A stretch of 64,000 nt of DNA. Source: Legionella sheltonii (GTDB lineage: Bacteria > Pseudomonadota > Gammaproteobacteria > Legionellales > Legionellaceae). A program made the translations under genes and the position numbers. Of the stretch, positions 1 to 8,289 are shown piece after piece (positions within the stretch are counted from its first letter, which is position 1; the number at the start of each line of letters is the position of its first letter). The notes under the pieces were generated by a model. It saw nothing but the letters and a program-made list of their open reading frames with translations. It did no database searches and was not told the origin of the DNA. The stretch lies in contig NZ_JAPHOQ010000002.1 of NCBI RefSeq assembly GCF_026191355.1, positions 341,589 through 405,588 of the forward strand. Direction: 5' to 3'.

Positions 1-1
1 C

Positions 2-91
2 AATGGCTATTTTGGTGACATTCGCGGTGAAATTATTGATAACAAGACCCATAAAACCATTAGAACATTTCGCAAAGCACCTATAGAATAA
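2..91 (+). CDS. C-terminal end of an unidentified protein (partial)
   Basis: An open frame enters from the left edge and stops with TAA at 89-91, giving 29 residues beginning NGYFGDIRGEIID and ending RKAPIE. The composition looks like real coding sequence. I do not recognise the family, and the start lies outside the window. Confidence 0.5.
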   Translation, partial: NGYFGDIRGEIIDNKTHKTIRTFRKAPIE

Positions 92-211
92 AGCGACCCA
101 TCCCTACTTAAATTTAGCAATTATCCACTGCACGAATTAAATAAGAAAAAAAGAATTATTGACTAAGATAAAAAAGCTCATACAATGAATCCTTTTACTC
201 TAAGGACAGCC

Positions 212-1429
212 ATGAGCGCTCTTGGAAAAACATCATCATTTAACCTATTTTGGTTGCTCAACTATATTTCAATTGCATCGGTTTCGGCAGCGATTATCAC
301 CCCTGCTTTGCCCAAAATCCAGGCCGAGTATATTTTAGGGCCAGGATCCGTTGAATGGATCGTCTCCGCATTTTTGATTGGCTATGTGGTGGGTCAATTA
401 ATCTATGGCCCGCTCGCTAACCGATTTGGGCGTTTAAAAGCACTGCGCACAGGGCTAGTAATTAATCTATTCGGGATTGTTATTTGTTTGCTTGCTTTGC
501 TACAAGGCAGCTATTGGTTGCTTGTGAGTGGACGGTTAATTACCGCTTTAGGTGCTGCCAGTGGGCTTGCATGTACCTTCATGTTAATTAATGAATGGTT
601 ACCTGAGTCACAACGCAAAACGGCTATGGCCTACTCTGTGTTGTCTTTTGCACTGGGGATTGGGATCGCTGTAGTAGTTGGTGGATTAATTACTGAATAT
701 CTTCACTGGCAAGGATGTTTTTGGATTTTACTCTTGCATGGTGTAATAATGCTTTGGGGCACCTGTGTATTTAGCGAAACATTGATGCATCCTAAATCGA
801 TACATGTTTTAACGATTATCCGTGATTATTATGCTGCCCTATCTTCTGCAAAACTGGTGATTTTTTCATTAGTAGTGGGCTGTTGTTCTGCAATATCTTA
901 TTGCTTTTCTGCTGCAGGACCTCAAATCGCAGAAGAGTTATTGAAGCTATCAGCAGCAGAATACGGCTATTGGAATATACTCAACATTGTGGGTATGCTC
1001 TTTGGCGGAATATTTTCCAAACAGTTAATGTCTCGTTTCTCAGCAAATCAGCTCATTTCGATTGGTTTTCTTGGCGTTGCCCTGGGGATACTTAATTTAT
1101 TGTTGATGTGGCATTTCGAGAGTCAATCGACGTTATGGTTTTTCCTGATTACCTCCAGTTTATATTTATTCAGTAGTTTTCTCTTTTCAGGAGGTTCATT
1201 TGTAGCATCTAACGCACTTAAGGACAAAGCCAGTGCTGCGGCCATGATGAGTTTTGTTAACATGTGTTTTGCAACACTCAGTGTCATTTTAATGGGCTAT
1301 TTAATGATAAATCCTTTATTAAGTTTTATTATTATTCTAAGTATTGTTTGGTTACTTGTTGTAGGACTATTAATAATGAAGGTTTTGATGATAAAAAATT
1401 CGTTGATATTATCTGGAGATTCAGAGTAA
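212..1429 (+). CDS. MFS transporter, drug-exporter type (DHA1-like)
   Basis: A 12-helix inner-membrane permease of about 405 residues. The loop after helix 2 carries the MFS signature (GPLANRFGRLKAL), and a stretch near residues 125-140 resembles the TM4-5 region of Bcr/CflA-type exporters. An upstream in-frame ATG exists at 185, but AAGGA at 202-206 sits six bases before the ATG at 212, so I chose 212. The esterase gene follows after 37 bp on the same strand and is probably co-transcribed. The exported substrate is unknown; an antibiotic or small metabolite is inferred from family only. Confidence 0.85.
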   Translation: MSALGKTSSFNLFWLLNYISIASVSAAIITPALPKIQAEYILGPGSVEWIVSAFLIGYVVGQLIYGPLANRFGRLKALRTGLVINLFGIVICLLALLQGSYWLLVSGRLITALGAASGLACTFMLINEWLPESQRKTAMAYSVLSFALGIGIAVVVGGLITEYLHWQGCFWILLLHGVIMLWGTCVFSETLMHPKSIHVLTIIRDYYAALSSAKLVIFSLVVGCCSAISYCFSAAGPQIAEELLKLSAAEYGYWNILNIVGMLFGGIFSKQLMSRFSANQLISIGFLGVALGILNLLLMWHFESQSTLWFFLITSSLYLFSSFLFSGGSFVASNALKDKASAAAMMSFVNMCFATLSVILMGYLMINPLLSFIIILSIVWLLVVGLLIMKVLMIKNSLILSGDSE

Positions 1430-1466
1430 ATATCTACACCTCATTGCGTGGAATAGGAGGCAATCC

Positions 1467-2396
1467 ATGTCGCAAAGCCATATACCTCAAACACTGCAAA
1501 ATTTTTTAAATTTGAGCAATACCAAACCCGCTGTTTTTGTGCCTGAAGAGGTTCGTGATCTCGCAGAAAAAACAGCGGAAGCTTTTGCCCTACCTAAATT
1601 ATTTGTACCCTTGATCGGTAACCTAGTGCTGCAACTGGCTGATCGGGTGATACCAACACGAATTTATCATCCGGCCCCACAAAAGAAATTACCTTTAATG
1701 ATTTATTTTCATGGAGGCGGACATCTCTCAGGAAGTATAGATACCCATGACGCTCTTTGCCGTCGGATTGCGGTTAGCAGCCAAACTATAGTCCTTTCTG
1801 TGGGTTATCGATTAGCCCCAGAATTCCCATATCCAGCTGGGTTGCAGGATTGTATTGCAGTGTTTGAGCGAAAGGCTGAATTACTTAAAGCATTTCAAGT
1901 AAATACCGAACAGGTTTTCTTAGCAGGTGATAGTGCAGGAGGAAATTTAGCACTATCGGTCTGCCATCAAATGAAAAAGCAGGGCAATACTTCGATTAAA
2001 GGATTAGTGTTAATCTATCCTTCTATTGATTTCTCTATGAACTATGATTCATATCAGCGCAATGGAGAAGGTTTTTTGCTCACACGAGAAAAAATTAAAT
2101 GGTATTTTGATAATTATTTTAGAAATGGAGGTGATCGGATTCAAGCATCACCAATGTATTTCCAACATTTAGAATTATTGCCACCTTGTTATATCGCAGC
2201 AGCAGAATATGATCCTTTATTTGATGAAGCACTTGCGTTTGCAAAAAAAATTGAAAACTTGGGGGTTTCTGTAATACTTGAAGAATTTAAGGGAATGATT
2301 CATGTCTTTGCACAACTTGAAATATTTGTCCCTGACCAGGTTTTTCGATTAATTCAATCTATAGAACATTTTATCAAGTCTCAGTCTATAAACTAG
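1467..2396 (+). CDS. alpha/beta hydrolase, HSL-family esterase/lipase
   Basis: A 309-residue carboxylesterase of the hormone-sensitive-lipase family (alpha/beta hydrolase fold-3). It shows the oxyanion-hole motif HGGG near residue 82 and the nucleophile motif GDSAGG near residue 154. The likely acid is in EYDPLFDEA and the catalytic His in GMIHVF near the C terminus, completing a Ser-Asp-His triad. There is no signal peptide, so it is probably cytoplasmic. It hydrolyses short acyl esters by family; the natural substrate is unknown. AGGAGG lies just before the ATG. It follows the MFS gene closely, and the pair may detoxify and export one compound (inference). Confidence 0.88.
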   Translation: MSQSHIPQTLQNFLNLSNTKPAVFVPEEVRDLAEKTAEAFALPKLFVPLIGNLVLQLADRVIPTRIYHPAPQKKLPLMIYFHGGGHLSGSIDTHDALCRRIAVSSQTIVLSVGYRLAPEFPYPAGLQDCIAVFERKAELLKAFQVNTEQVFLAGDSAGGNLALSVCHQMKKQGNTSIKGLVLIYPSIDFSMNYDSYQRNGEGFLLTREKIKWYFDNYFRNGGDRIQASPMYFQHLELLPPCYIAAAEYDPLFDEALAFAKKIENLGVSVILEEFKGMIHVFAQLEIFVPDQVFRLIQSIEHFIKSQSIN

Positions 2397-2400
2397 CCCT

Positions 2401-2476
2401 ACCCCTCATTCCGAGCGTCGTGACGGATCTACTGGATGTAGGGCCGAGGGATCCCTCGCTACGCTCAGGATGACGG
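2401..2476. repeat. dispersed intergenic repeat, copy A
   Basis: This non-coding stretch after the esterase gene has the core CTCGCTACGCTCAGGATGACGG (2455-2476). A close variant lies at 17089-17110. The segment also holds an internal dyad around CCGAGGGATCCCTCG. It behaves like a dispersed palindromic intergenic repeat and may help end transcription. Confidence 0.5.
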
Positions 2477-2525
2477 TAAAAAATTCTTGATTGCGCTGCG
2501 CTATTCTAGACTACTTTAAATTCAC

Positions 2526-2798
2526 TTAAAAAGTATCAAATCCCTCATACTCTTCCCAAATAAGCTGTTCATAAGTACACTCTTCTACAACAGCAAGTTG
2601 CGGCCCTTCCTTTAGCCATTCGTAAAATAGTTCAAGGTTTTCAACAGAACCACAAGCAAAAACTTCTACACGTCCATCATTAAGATTTCGTGCCCAACCG
2701 GTAATACCCAGCTTTTTAGCTTCTTTTTGAGCCGAAGCGCGATACCACACTCCCTGAACTTTTCCAGAGATAAAACATTTCATACAAGCTTGATTCAT
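2526..2798 (-). CDS. acyP: acylphosphatase
   Basis: A 90-residue cytoplasmic acylphosphatase, which hydrolyses the carboxyl-phosphate bond of acyl phosphates such as acetyl phosphate. The family motif GKVQGVWYRA (residues 12-21) supplies the phosphate-binding loop and the catalytic Arg, and GWARNLNDGRVEV holds the catalytic Asn. The length matches the family. An alternative ATG five residues inside would begin MKCFISG; neither start has a strong ribosome-binding site. It is transcribed convergently to the esterase gene. Confidence 0.93.
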   Translation of the reverse strand: MNQACMKCFISGKVQGVWYRASAQKEAKKLGITGWARNLNDGRVEVFACGSVENLELFYEWLKEGPQLAVVEECTYEQLIWEEYEGFDTF

Positions 2799-2921
2799 AT
2801 TAATTTTCTTATTGGTTTTTGAATAAATAAAGTTTATCTTAATTTAAGTTCTGCTTACAGTTCGCCAGATTGATCCAAAATAGTAGCATGGTAAGCAGGC
2901 TCTAAGAAAAAGGAGATAAAA

Positions 2922-3353
2922 ATGGCTATATGGTTTAAAAAAATTTCTCTCGAGTCTCTAAATCAGTTTGGTAAAAATACCATGTCGGAATTTCTTGGTA
3001 TTCAATTCATTGAAATAGGTGATAATTTTTTAAGAGCAACTATGCCAGTCAGTGAGCGCACCAGACAACCCATAGGCATTCTTCACGGCGGTGCTAATGT
3101 CGCCTTATCGGAAACAGTAGCAAGCACCGCAGCGAATGCAGTAATTGATGTAAGTCAATTTTTTTGTGTCGGTTTAGAAATTAATGCCAATCATATTCAC
3201 TCCGTGAAACAAGGCATTGTTACTGCCATCACCTCCCCTATCCATATAGGACGCTCCACCCATGTTTGGGAAGTTAAGATTTTTAATGAAGAACAAAAAC
3301 TAACATGTATTTCGAGAATGACTGCATCCGTAATCAATCGCCCCAGAGAATAA
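2922..3353 (+). CDS. hotdog-fold acyl-CoA thioesterase (PaaI/MenI type)
   Basis: A 143-residue PaaI-family hotdog thioesterase that cleaves acyl- or aroyl-CoA. It resembles the EntH/MenI group: an HGGANVALSETVAS segment near residues 55-68 contains the conserved HGG and the catalytic Glu on the long helix. AAAGGAG lies eight bases before the ATG. No menaquinone or siderophore genes are beside it, so the substrate cannot be assigned. Confidence 0.88.
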   Translation: MAIWFKKISLESLNQFGKNTMSEFLGIQFIEIGDNFLRATMPVSERTRQPIGILHGGANVALSETVASTAANAVIDVSQFFCVGLEINANHIHSVKQGIVTAITSPIHIGRSTHVWEVKIFNEEQKLTCISRMTASVINRPRE

Positions 3354-3431
3354 GTATTACCTATAAGAGGCCAAATATTTTTTTCAGGATTGTGATACAC
3401 TAAACTGTTTTTTATTTATTCATAACTGTTT

Positions 3432-4520
3432 ATGAAACCCAATCAGACGCTTAAAAATCGTGGTGCTCTTAGTAATCCAGATGGCCGCTTCGAGCCAGAA
3501 ACTCGTGAGTCTTTCGCTGATGGTTGGGATATTGAAGAAGACAGTCTTCCTCCACTAGAAACATTATTATTGCCCGAACATTCCAAATCAATAATCAGCC
3601 GTAATGAATCTCCTGATCTAGGCTTTGAACAGTCCATTAATCCCTATCGAGGCTGTGAGCATGGTTGTATTTATTGTTATGCCAGACCAAGCCATTCTTA
3701 TGTTAATTTGTCGCCGGGAATCGATTTTGAAACCAAAATTTTTTATAAGGTAGATGCGGCAAAGCTTTTAGAAAAAGAAATTAATAAATCAAATTATAAG
3801 TGTAAGCCTATTGTCTTAGGAGCAAATACCGATCCTTATCAACCCGCAGAAGCGAAACTGGGAATTACTCGAACTCTTTTAAAAGTATTGGCGAACCACC
3901 ATCACCCCGTAATTATCATTACTAAAAATGCACTTATAGAACGTGATTTAGATATCCTGTCCGATATGGGGAAACAAAATCTGGCCAAAGTTGCAATTAG
4001 TATCACCTCACTTTCCACCGATTTAAAGCGAATTATGGAGCCAAGAACTACCGCACCCTCAGGAAGATTAAGAATCATAAAACACTTAACTGAGAGTGGG
4101 ATACCTACTCGTGTTTTGGTTGCACCTATTATTCCGATGATCAATGACATGGAAATGGAAAAAATCTTGCACGCTGCAGCAGATTCTGGAGCCAAGCATG
4201 CCAATTATGTGTTGATCCGGTTGCCTCATGAAGTAAAGGAATTATTTAAAGAATGGCTTGCGCAACACTTTCCGCAACGAGCCGAACATGTGATGAGCCT
4301 TATTCGTCAAATGCGGGGAGGAAAAGAATATGATGCACGGTTTGGCAGCCGCATGCGAGGTGAAGGAGAATATGCCAATCTTTTAAATACTCGATTTCAG
4401 CTTGCTTGTAAAAAATATCGCTTAAATGTTGAACCTGATCCCTATTTAACACTGAGTAAGTTTTGTAAAAAAGAGGATTTAACCAACAAACAATTAAATT
4501 TATGGGAAGATGAATGGTAA
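3432..4520 (+). CDS. PA0069-family radical SAM protein
   Basis: A 362-residue radical SAM protein of the COG1533/SplB-like group. The cluster motif reads CEHGCIYCYA near residues 76-85, the CxxxCxxC arrangement that binds the [4Fe-4S] cluster. NPYRGCEHGC and the later GANTDPYQPAE and ITKNALIERD segments match PA0069-type proteins. The function is unestablished in this family; DNA-lesion repair is suggested only by distant likeness to spore photoproduct lyase. It stands alone, with no Shine-Dalgarno visible before the ATG. Confidence 0.88.
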   Translation: MKPNQTLKNRGALSNPDGRFEPETRESFADGWDIEEDSLPPLETLLLPEHSKSIISRNESPDLGFEQSINPYRGCEHGCIYCYARPSHSYVNLSPGIDFETKIFYKVDAAKLLEKEINKSNYKCKPIVLGANTDPYQPAEAKLGITRTLLKVLANHHHPVIIITKNALIERDLDILSDMGKQNLAKVAISITSLSTDLKRIMEPRTTAPSGRLRIIKHLTESGIPTRVLVAPIIPMINDMEMEKILHAAADSGAKHANYVLIRLPHEVKELFKEWLAQHFPQRAEHVMSLIRQMRGGKEYDARFGSRMRGEGEYANLLNTRFQLACKKYRLNVEPDPYLTLSKFCKKEDLTNKQLNLWEDEW

Positions 4521-4686
4521 GTTTTCAAAACATGTTAGCGGAATAATCCATCACGAGTCCTTTTTGAATTTTTTTCAATCACTTAGTATTAAAGCATACA
4601 TTTTTTGGTGAAAACTTATGCAAAATAAAAAATAAACTCTATACTTAAGCTGAGTGAAAAAAAAAAGTAAAACCAAGGAGGATGTA

Positions 4687-4923
4687 ATGAATAAAAGTTC
4701 ATGCATTTCAAAAGTGTTACGTACAGGTATTATTGTCGGTTCAATATTTTTCGCCGTAGGTTATACATCCATTGCCAGTGCAGCTCAAGGCTGCGGACAT
4801 GGATATCATAGGAATATGTATAATCAATGCGTATTAAATCATCCAGGACCATATGCTAAACCAGCTCCATATCATCGCGGCTGCTGGAGAAATGCATGGG
4901 GTCAATTACGTTGCTATAGATAA
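4687..4923 (+). CDS. small secreted Cys/His-rich protein, GCG-x-G-x-H type
   Basis: A 78-residue exported protein. An upstream ATG at 4654 is open, but AAGGAGG at 4676-4682 points to the ATG at 4687. The N terminus has a basic start, a hydrophobic core and a likely signal-peptidase site after SIASA. The mature part starts with GCGHGYHRNMYNQC, resembling the short GCG-prefix proteins with conserved Cys, His and Arg. Four cysteines could make two disulfides. The function is unknown. A perfect hairpin follows the stop. Confidence 0.75.
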   Translation: MNKSSCISKVLRTGIIVGSIFFAVGYTSIASAAQGCGHGYHRNMYNQCVLNHPGPYAKPAPYHRGCWRNAWGQLRCYR

Positions 4924-4935
4924 TCTAATCTCCGA

Positions 4936-4963
4936 TTGGCCTTACCATTTTAGGTAAGGCCAA
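4936..4963. terminator. hairpin between convergent genes
   Basis: A perfect 11-bp stem (TTGGCCTTACC / GGTAAGGCCAA) with a 6-base loop lies 13 bp after the small secreted gene and 16 bp beyond the stop of the minus-strand remnant. No long T tract follows. It is probably a shared terminator for two convergent genes. Confidence 0.65.
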
Positions 4964-4978
4964 TACTCAGAAAACAAT

Positions 4979-5050
4979 TTATTTCTTTTTATTAGAATGA
5001 GATTCGACCTTAGATTTCTCCTGAGCATGTTTCATTTTATCAGGATGAGA
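4979..5050 (-). pseudogene. 3' remnant of a gene cut by the left IS copy
   Basis: On the minus strand a frame reads 23 codons, ending with KVESHSNKKK and TAA at 4979-4981. It runs straight into the IS edge at 5051 with no start of its own other than one internal ATG. The basic, Lys-rich tail and the adjoining terminator hairpin suggest the 3' end of a real gene whose 5' part is gone. The family is unidentified. Confidence 0.5.
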
Positions 5051-5134
5051 TAATCTAGGTCTGGTAATCTGGAACAAAATTCAGGAAAAATAAGAGCTAT
5101 TCCGAATTGGTTTATTAACTCCTGCTCTCACAGA

Positions 5135-5212
5135 ATGGCTTATCCACAAGTCCATAGGCCAGTAGAGCCTTCATCGTCTCGGATAGGCCTGTGGACCCTG
5201 TGGGTAAGCCAT
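5135..5212. repeat. long subterminal hairpin inside the IS
   Basis: Between the end of orfB and the IS tip, arms at 5135-5160 and 5186-5212 pair over about 26 bp with a few mismatches (ATGGCTTATCCACAAG against ATGGCTTACCCACAGG on the complement). The identical structure lies at 14408-14485 in the other copy. It could end transposase transcription or block read-through into the element. Confidence 0.65.
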
Positions 5213-5223
5213 GACACACCGAA

Positions 5224-6069
5224 CTATGTTTTAGAAACCGTACTAGGGTGTCCGAAATACACTTGAGCTGGTGTTAAATATCCAAAAGACTGATGGAGTC
5301 TTCGGTTGTTATAATATTCAAAATACTCAGCTAATTCCAGCTCTATCTCTTCGATTGTTTCGAAATCATACCGATAGAGTTTTTCTTGCTTAACACTGCG
5401 CCATAAACGTTCTATGAAAATATTATCGAGGTATCGGCCGCGCCCATCCATACTGATAGAGATTTTGTGGGCCTTCAAGGTATTGATCCAATCATTAGAC
5501 GTGAACTGAGCACCCTGATCGGTATTAAAAATATCACACCGCCCCTGTAATAACGCGTTTTTTAGCGCCTCTACACAAAATTCTGCTTCTAATGTTGGGG
5601 ACACCGCCCATTGAAGCACATACCGACTATACCAGTCCATGATGGCAACCAAGTAAACATGGCCTCCCTTCATACGCACGTAGGTAATATCAGCAGCCCA
5701 GACCTGATTAGGCTTAGTGATATCGATGTCACGTAATAGATAGGGGTACACGGTGTGCTCTTTATTGGGAACGCTTGTATTTGGCTTTGGGTAGACGGTT
5801 TCTAATCCCATAGCCTCCATGAGTCTCTTGATGCGTCGTTTACCAACAGGATAGCCAACTTCAAGGGACAACCATTGTGCGCGCTTCACTTTACCTTCAC
5901 ATGGATACTGGAGATAATGCTCGTCTAACAGCGCCATGAGCCGCTCGTCCTCTGCTGATATAGGAGACGCTTTGTAATAATAACTGGAAATACTCAATCC
6001 GAGTAGCATGCATTGTTCTCGGATTGATATTTCAGCGTTGCTATCAATCAGCTTACGCTTTTCATCCAA
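5224..6069 (-). CDS. IS3-family transposase OrfB (DDE integrase domain), left copy
   Basis: A 281-residue frame starting at TTG 6069; in practice it is made as an OrfAB fusion. A helical HTH_21-like N terminus (REQCMLLGLSISSYYY) precedes an rve catalytic core. The DDE triad is visible as AADITYV, FNTDQGAQF and NIFIERLWR. The frame is open upstream of the TTG through KKRLPLSL, consistent with a -1 frameshift at the A9-G run at the end of orfA. It is identical to the copy at 14497-15342. Confidence 0.93.
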   Translation of the reverse strand: MDEKRKLIDSNAEISIREQCMLLGLSISSYYYKASPISAEDERLMALLDEHYLQYPCEGKVKRAQWLSLEVGYPVGKRRIKRLMEAMGLETVYPKPNTSVPNKEHTVYPYLLRDIDITKPNQVWAADITYVRMKGGHVYLVAIMDWYSRYVLQWAVSPTLEAEFCVEALKNALLQGRCDIFNTDQGAQFTSNDWINTLKAHKISISMDGRGRYLDNIFIERLWRSVKQEKLYRYDFETIEEIELELAEYFEYYNNRRLHQSFGYLTPAQVYFGHPSTVSKT

Positions 6070-6355
6070 GCTCAGTGGCAGTCTTTTTTTTTAACCATGA
6101 TAATTGGGCTTGAAGTCGACCAATTTCCTCATACAAAGCACCAACAAGCTCGGCTTGCTCTTTTTTATCCTTATCATGAGAATTGGAAAAAGCATCTGAA
6201 ATAGCCTGCAATGCTGTTTGCTTCCATGCTTTAATTTGGGTAGGATGCACACCGTATTCGCTGGTCAGTTGAGCCTGAGTCAATTTTCCTTCAATTGCCG
6301 CAACTGCTATCTTTGATTTTTTTGATGCCGTGTAATAGTTTCTTTTTTTGCTCAT
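6062..6355 (-). CDS. IS3-family OrfA (helix-turn-helix), left copy
   Basis: A 97-residue DNA-binding protein of IS3 elements. The N-terminal HTH covers roughly residues 10-50 (LTSEYGVHPTQIKAWK), followed by a coiled coil (ALYEEIGRLQAQLSWLKKK). The gene overlaps the orfB frame by 8 bp. Nine A residues followed by G near its end contain the A-AAA-AAG slippery heptamer used by IS3 elements for -1 frameshifting. GAGG lies before the ATG. Confidence 0.92.
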   Translation of the reverse strand: MSKKRNYYTASKKSKIAVAAIEGKLTQAQLTSEYGVHPTQIKAWKQTALQAISDAFSNSHDKDKKEQAELVGALYEEIGRLQAQLSWLKKKTATELG

Positions 6356-6430
6356 TCTATTCTCCTCTGTTACTTAGAAGAATAGCTCTTAAAAATTACC
6401 TTTTTTCGTCCAAAAAACCGCGCCTATATC

Positions 6431-6529
6431 AATTTACACCTCCGTCGCTTTTCTGCAACACGAAGCATCGTTAGCCAGCGCGAAGTTTATTCCATAAATT
6501 CAGTGGTTGTAATTGAAAAAGTAAGTTAA
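6431..6529 (+). pseudogene. 3' remnant of a second gene cut by the left IS copy
   Basis: Directly after the right IS edge, a plus-strand frame runs 32 codons to TAA at 6527-6529. It reads NLHLRRFSATRSIVSQREV and ends VVVIEKVS. It has no start codon and looks like genuine coding sequence. Its 5' part would have lain where the IS now is. The family is unidentified. Confidence 0.45.
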
Positions 6530-6568
6530 AGTAATTTTTAATAAAACACTGTTTAAAACGGACTTTTC

Positions 6569-7348
6569 ATGGCACCTGAAATAAATGAAATTTTAAGGAA
6601 AATAAAAGAACAAAAACCTTTTGTATTAACTATTACCAATTATTTCCCTATGGGCTACGTAGCAAGCGGAATACGCAGTGTTGGTGGCTTTCCCATAATG
6701 TGTAGTGCAGAAGAAGAAGTTGAGGAATTACTGAAAATATCGAAAGCAGTGGTAATCAATCTGGGTAAATTAGATAATGCTTTTGTAAAGCTGAGCAATC
6801 AGATCTGTAAGATAGCAAACCAAATGAATATTCCTATCATTCTAGATCCAGTGGGAGTGGGAGCCACCCGATACAGAACTGATGTTGCAATCAATTTGAT
6901 TAAAAAACATCAAATTTCCGTTATTCGTGGCTACCCTAATGAAATTGCGAGTTTGCTGACTGATACACTCGTCATCCACGATAGTAATCACCTGATCGAA
7001 GACAAAACAATAATTGAGCATGCTAAGTCCTTATCAAAAAAGCATAAGCTTACTGTAGTCGTAAGTGGGAAAAGACATTGGGTTGTCAACTCCAATCATA
7101 TGGATCAATTTAATTTTGATTCCGCTATGGTGCAAAAAGTAGCGGGGATAGGCAATTTACTTTCAGCAATTATTAGTGTTTTTAATTCCGTAGTCCAAGA
7201 TCATTTTTGGGCTGCCAAAAATGCAGTACATTTTTACGCGGACTGCGTTGGCCCAACTTCTTCTAGTGCGTCAGGGCCAGCATCATTGATTATTGGGATA
7301 ATCGATAAAATCTACATTAATGCAACAAAAGCACAACTGTTTACTTAG
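6569..7348 (+). CDS. thiM: hydroxyethylthiazole kinase-like protein (divergent ThiM)
   Basis: A 259-residue protein of the ThiM family, which phosphorylates 4-methyl-5-hydroxyethylthiazole for thiamine salvage. Family features are the N-terminal ITNYFPMGYVASGI segment, INLGKLD, the LDPVGVGATRYR motif near residue 91, and SGPASL near the C terminus. Two differences stand out: the usual HNITN His is Thr (LTITNY), and the GxGC active-site loop reads GIGN, so the conserved Cys is missing. No thiamine genes or TPP riboswitch are adjacent. The fold is fairly sure, the activity is not. Confidence 0.75.
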   Translation: MAPEINEILRKIKEQKPFVLTITNYFPMGYVASGIRSVGGFPIMCSAEEEVEELLKISKAVVINLGKLDNAFVKLSNQICKIANQMNIPIILDPVGVGATRYRTDVAINLIKKHQISVIRGYPNEIASLLTDTLVIHDSNHLIEDKTIIEHAKSLSKKHKLTVVVSGKRHWVVNSNHMDQFNFDSAMVQKVAGIGNLLSAIISVFNSVVQDHFWAAKNAVHFYADCVGPTSSSASGPASLIIGIIDKIYINATKAQLFT

Positions 7349-7445
7349 ATAAATCAATAAGATGCAGCTTGGACTTTGGCCCAACCTATATATTATTTAA
7401 GTTTGTAGCGTCGAATTAGTGTCGATCTAAGCAGACACCATAAAA

Positions 7446-8138
7446 CTACTTAGTAAAGACCATAAAAGCAAATATCCCCTGGTCTACCAGAACTTGAAAA
7501 TTACGCCAAGATTGATGTCGTGCAATTTGGGCGAAGGTTTCAATTTCTTCAGGATAATCATCAGCTCGTGGATGTTCCATACGGACGATAATCTCATCAC
7601 CATCGATTTCAGGATTACTTTCTAACATTCGCGATTGCAAAGCATCCAGCCATTCATCACGTGTTTGATTCGGTTTGCGTACCCCATCCACCATTAACAA
7701 AAAACCATTAGGGTTTAGTTTCTGTTTGCAGACTGCAATAAATCGTTCTTTTTCATCCAGCGATAAATGATGAACCGCATAACTGGTATAGATGAGATCA
7801 ACAGGAGCGATTAAACGCGGGAGTGCGGAAATCATATTATCTGCAATAAACTCTTTTTCACAATTTAGGGACGCTAATGTGTTTTCTGCCATTTTTAAAA
7901 CATCTTGGGCCGCATCAATACCAATATATTTTTTGATGGAAGTTGCAGTAAGCACAGGAAGAACGGTACTACTATCCCCACACCCCACATCCACAAAGCA
8001 GAAAGAACGGCTTCCCATATATTCTGAGAGAAATTTTTGCAATGCCTGCAACATCTCACGATGATATAAGGTATTATTTTTAAGAGCACTTTGGTAACGT
8101 TGCCAATTCTGATTAAAGTACTCACTCGCAGTAGTCAT
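7446..8138 (-). CDS. class I SAM-dependent methyltransferase
   Basis: A 230-residue Rossmann-fold methyltransferase. Motif I reads FVDVGCGDSSTVLPVL near residue 47, followed by the acidic KYIGIDAA (motif II), the DLIYTSYAVHHLS segment and a post-motif LNPNGFLLMVDG. Methyl acceptor unknown. AGGA lies eight bases before the ATG. It is divergent from the NagZ-like gene and convergent with the ThiM-like gene, with no pathway partner nearby. Confidence 0.85.
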   Translation of the reverse strand: MTTASEYFNQNWQRYQSALKNNTLYHREMLQALQKFLSEYMGSRSFCFVDVGCGDSSTVLPVLTATSIKKYIGIDAAQDVLKMAENTLASLNCEKEFIADNMISALPRLIAPVDLIYTSYAVHHLSLDEKERFIAVCKQKLNPNGFLLMVDGVRKPNQTRDEWLDALQSRMLESNPEIDGDEIIVRMEHPRADDYPEEIETFAQIARHQSWRNFQVLVDQGIFAFMVFTK

Positions 8139-8289
8139 AACTTATGATCCTAATCCTTTTGTTAAACAAATAATAGCAACTCTCATCTATCAGGTATACT
8201 TAAACGATTAGAGACATATCAGGCGTAGATTGCGTAAAATAGAACTAAATGATAAAATTTGCACCAACTAGCAAATACATAGGCCATAT

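Larger units (their letters stand above)
5051..6429 (-). mobile_element. IS3-family insertion sequence, left copy (1,379 bp)
   Basis: The element is defined by comparison with an identical copy at 14324-15702. Sequence identity begins at TAATCTAGG and ends at GCGCCTATAT. Reading inward, the two ends form an imperfect inverted repeat of about 50 bp that includes a shared TAAGAGCTATTC at the same depth. It carries orfA and orfB in overlapping frames on the minus strand. The flanks (left ...ATGAGA, right CAATTT...) do not match, so this copy has no target duplication, unlike the right copy. Confidence 0.9.

Noticed and set aside
6430..6568. TPP riboswitch upstream of the ThiM-like gene
   Set aside because: No conserved CUGAGA-type elements; the region is the remnant of another gene next to the IS.
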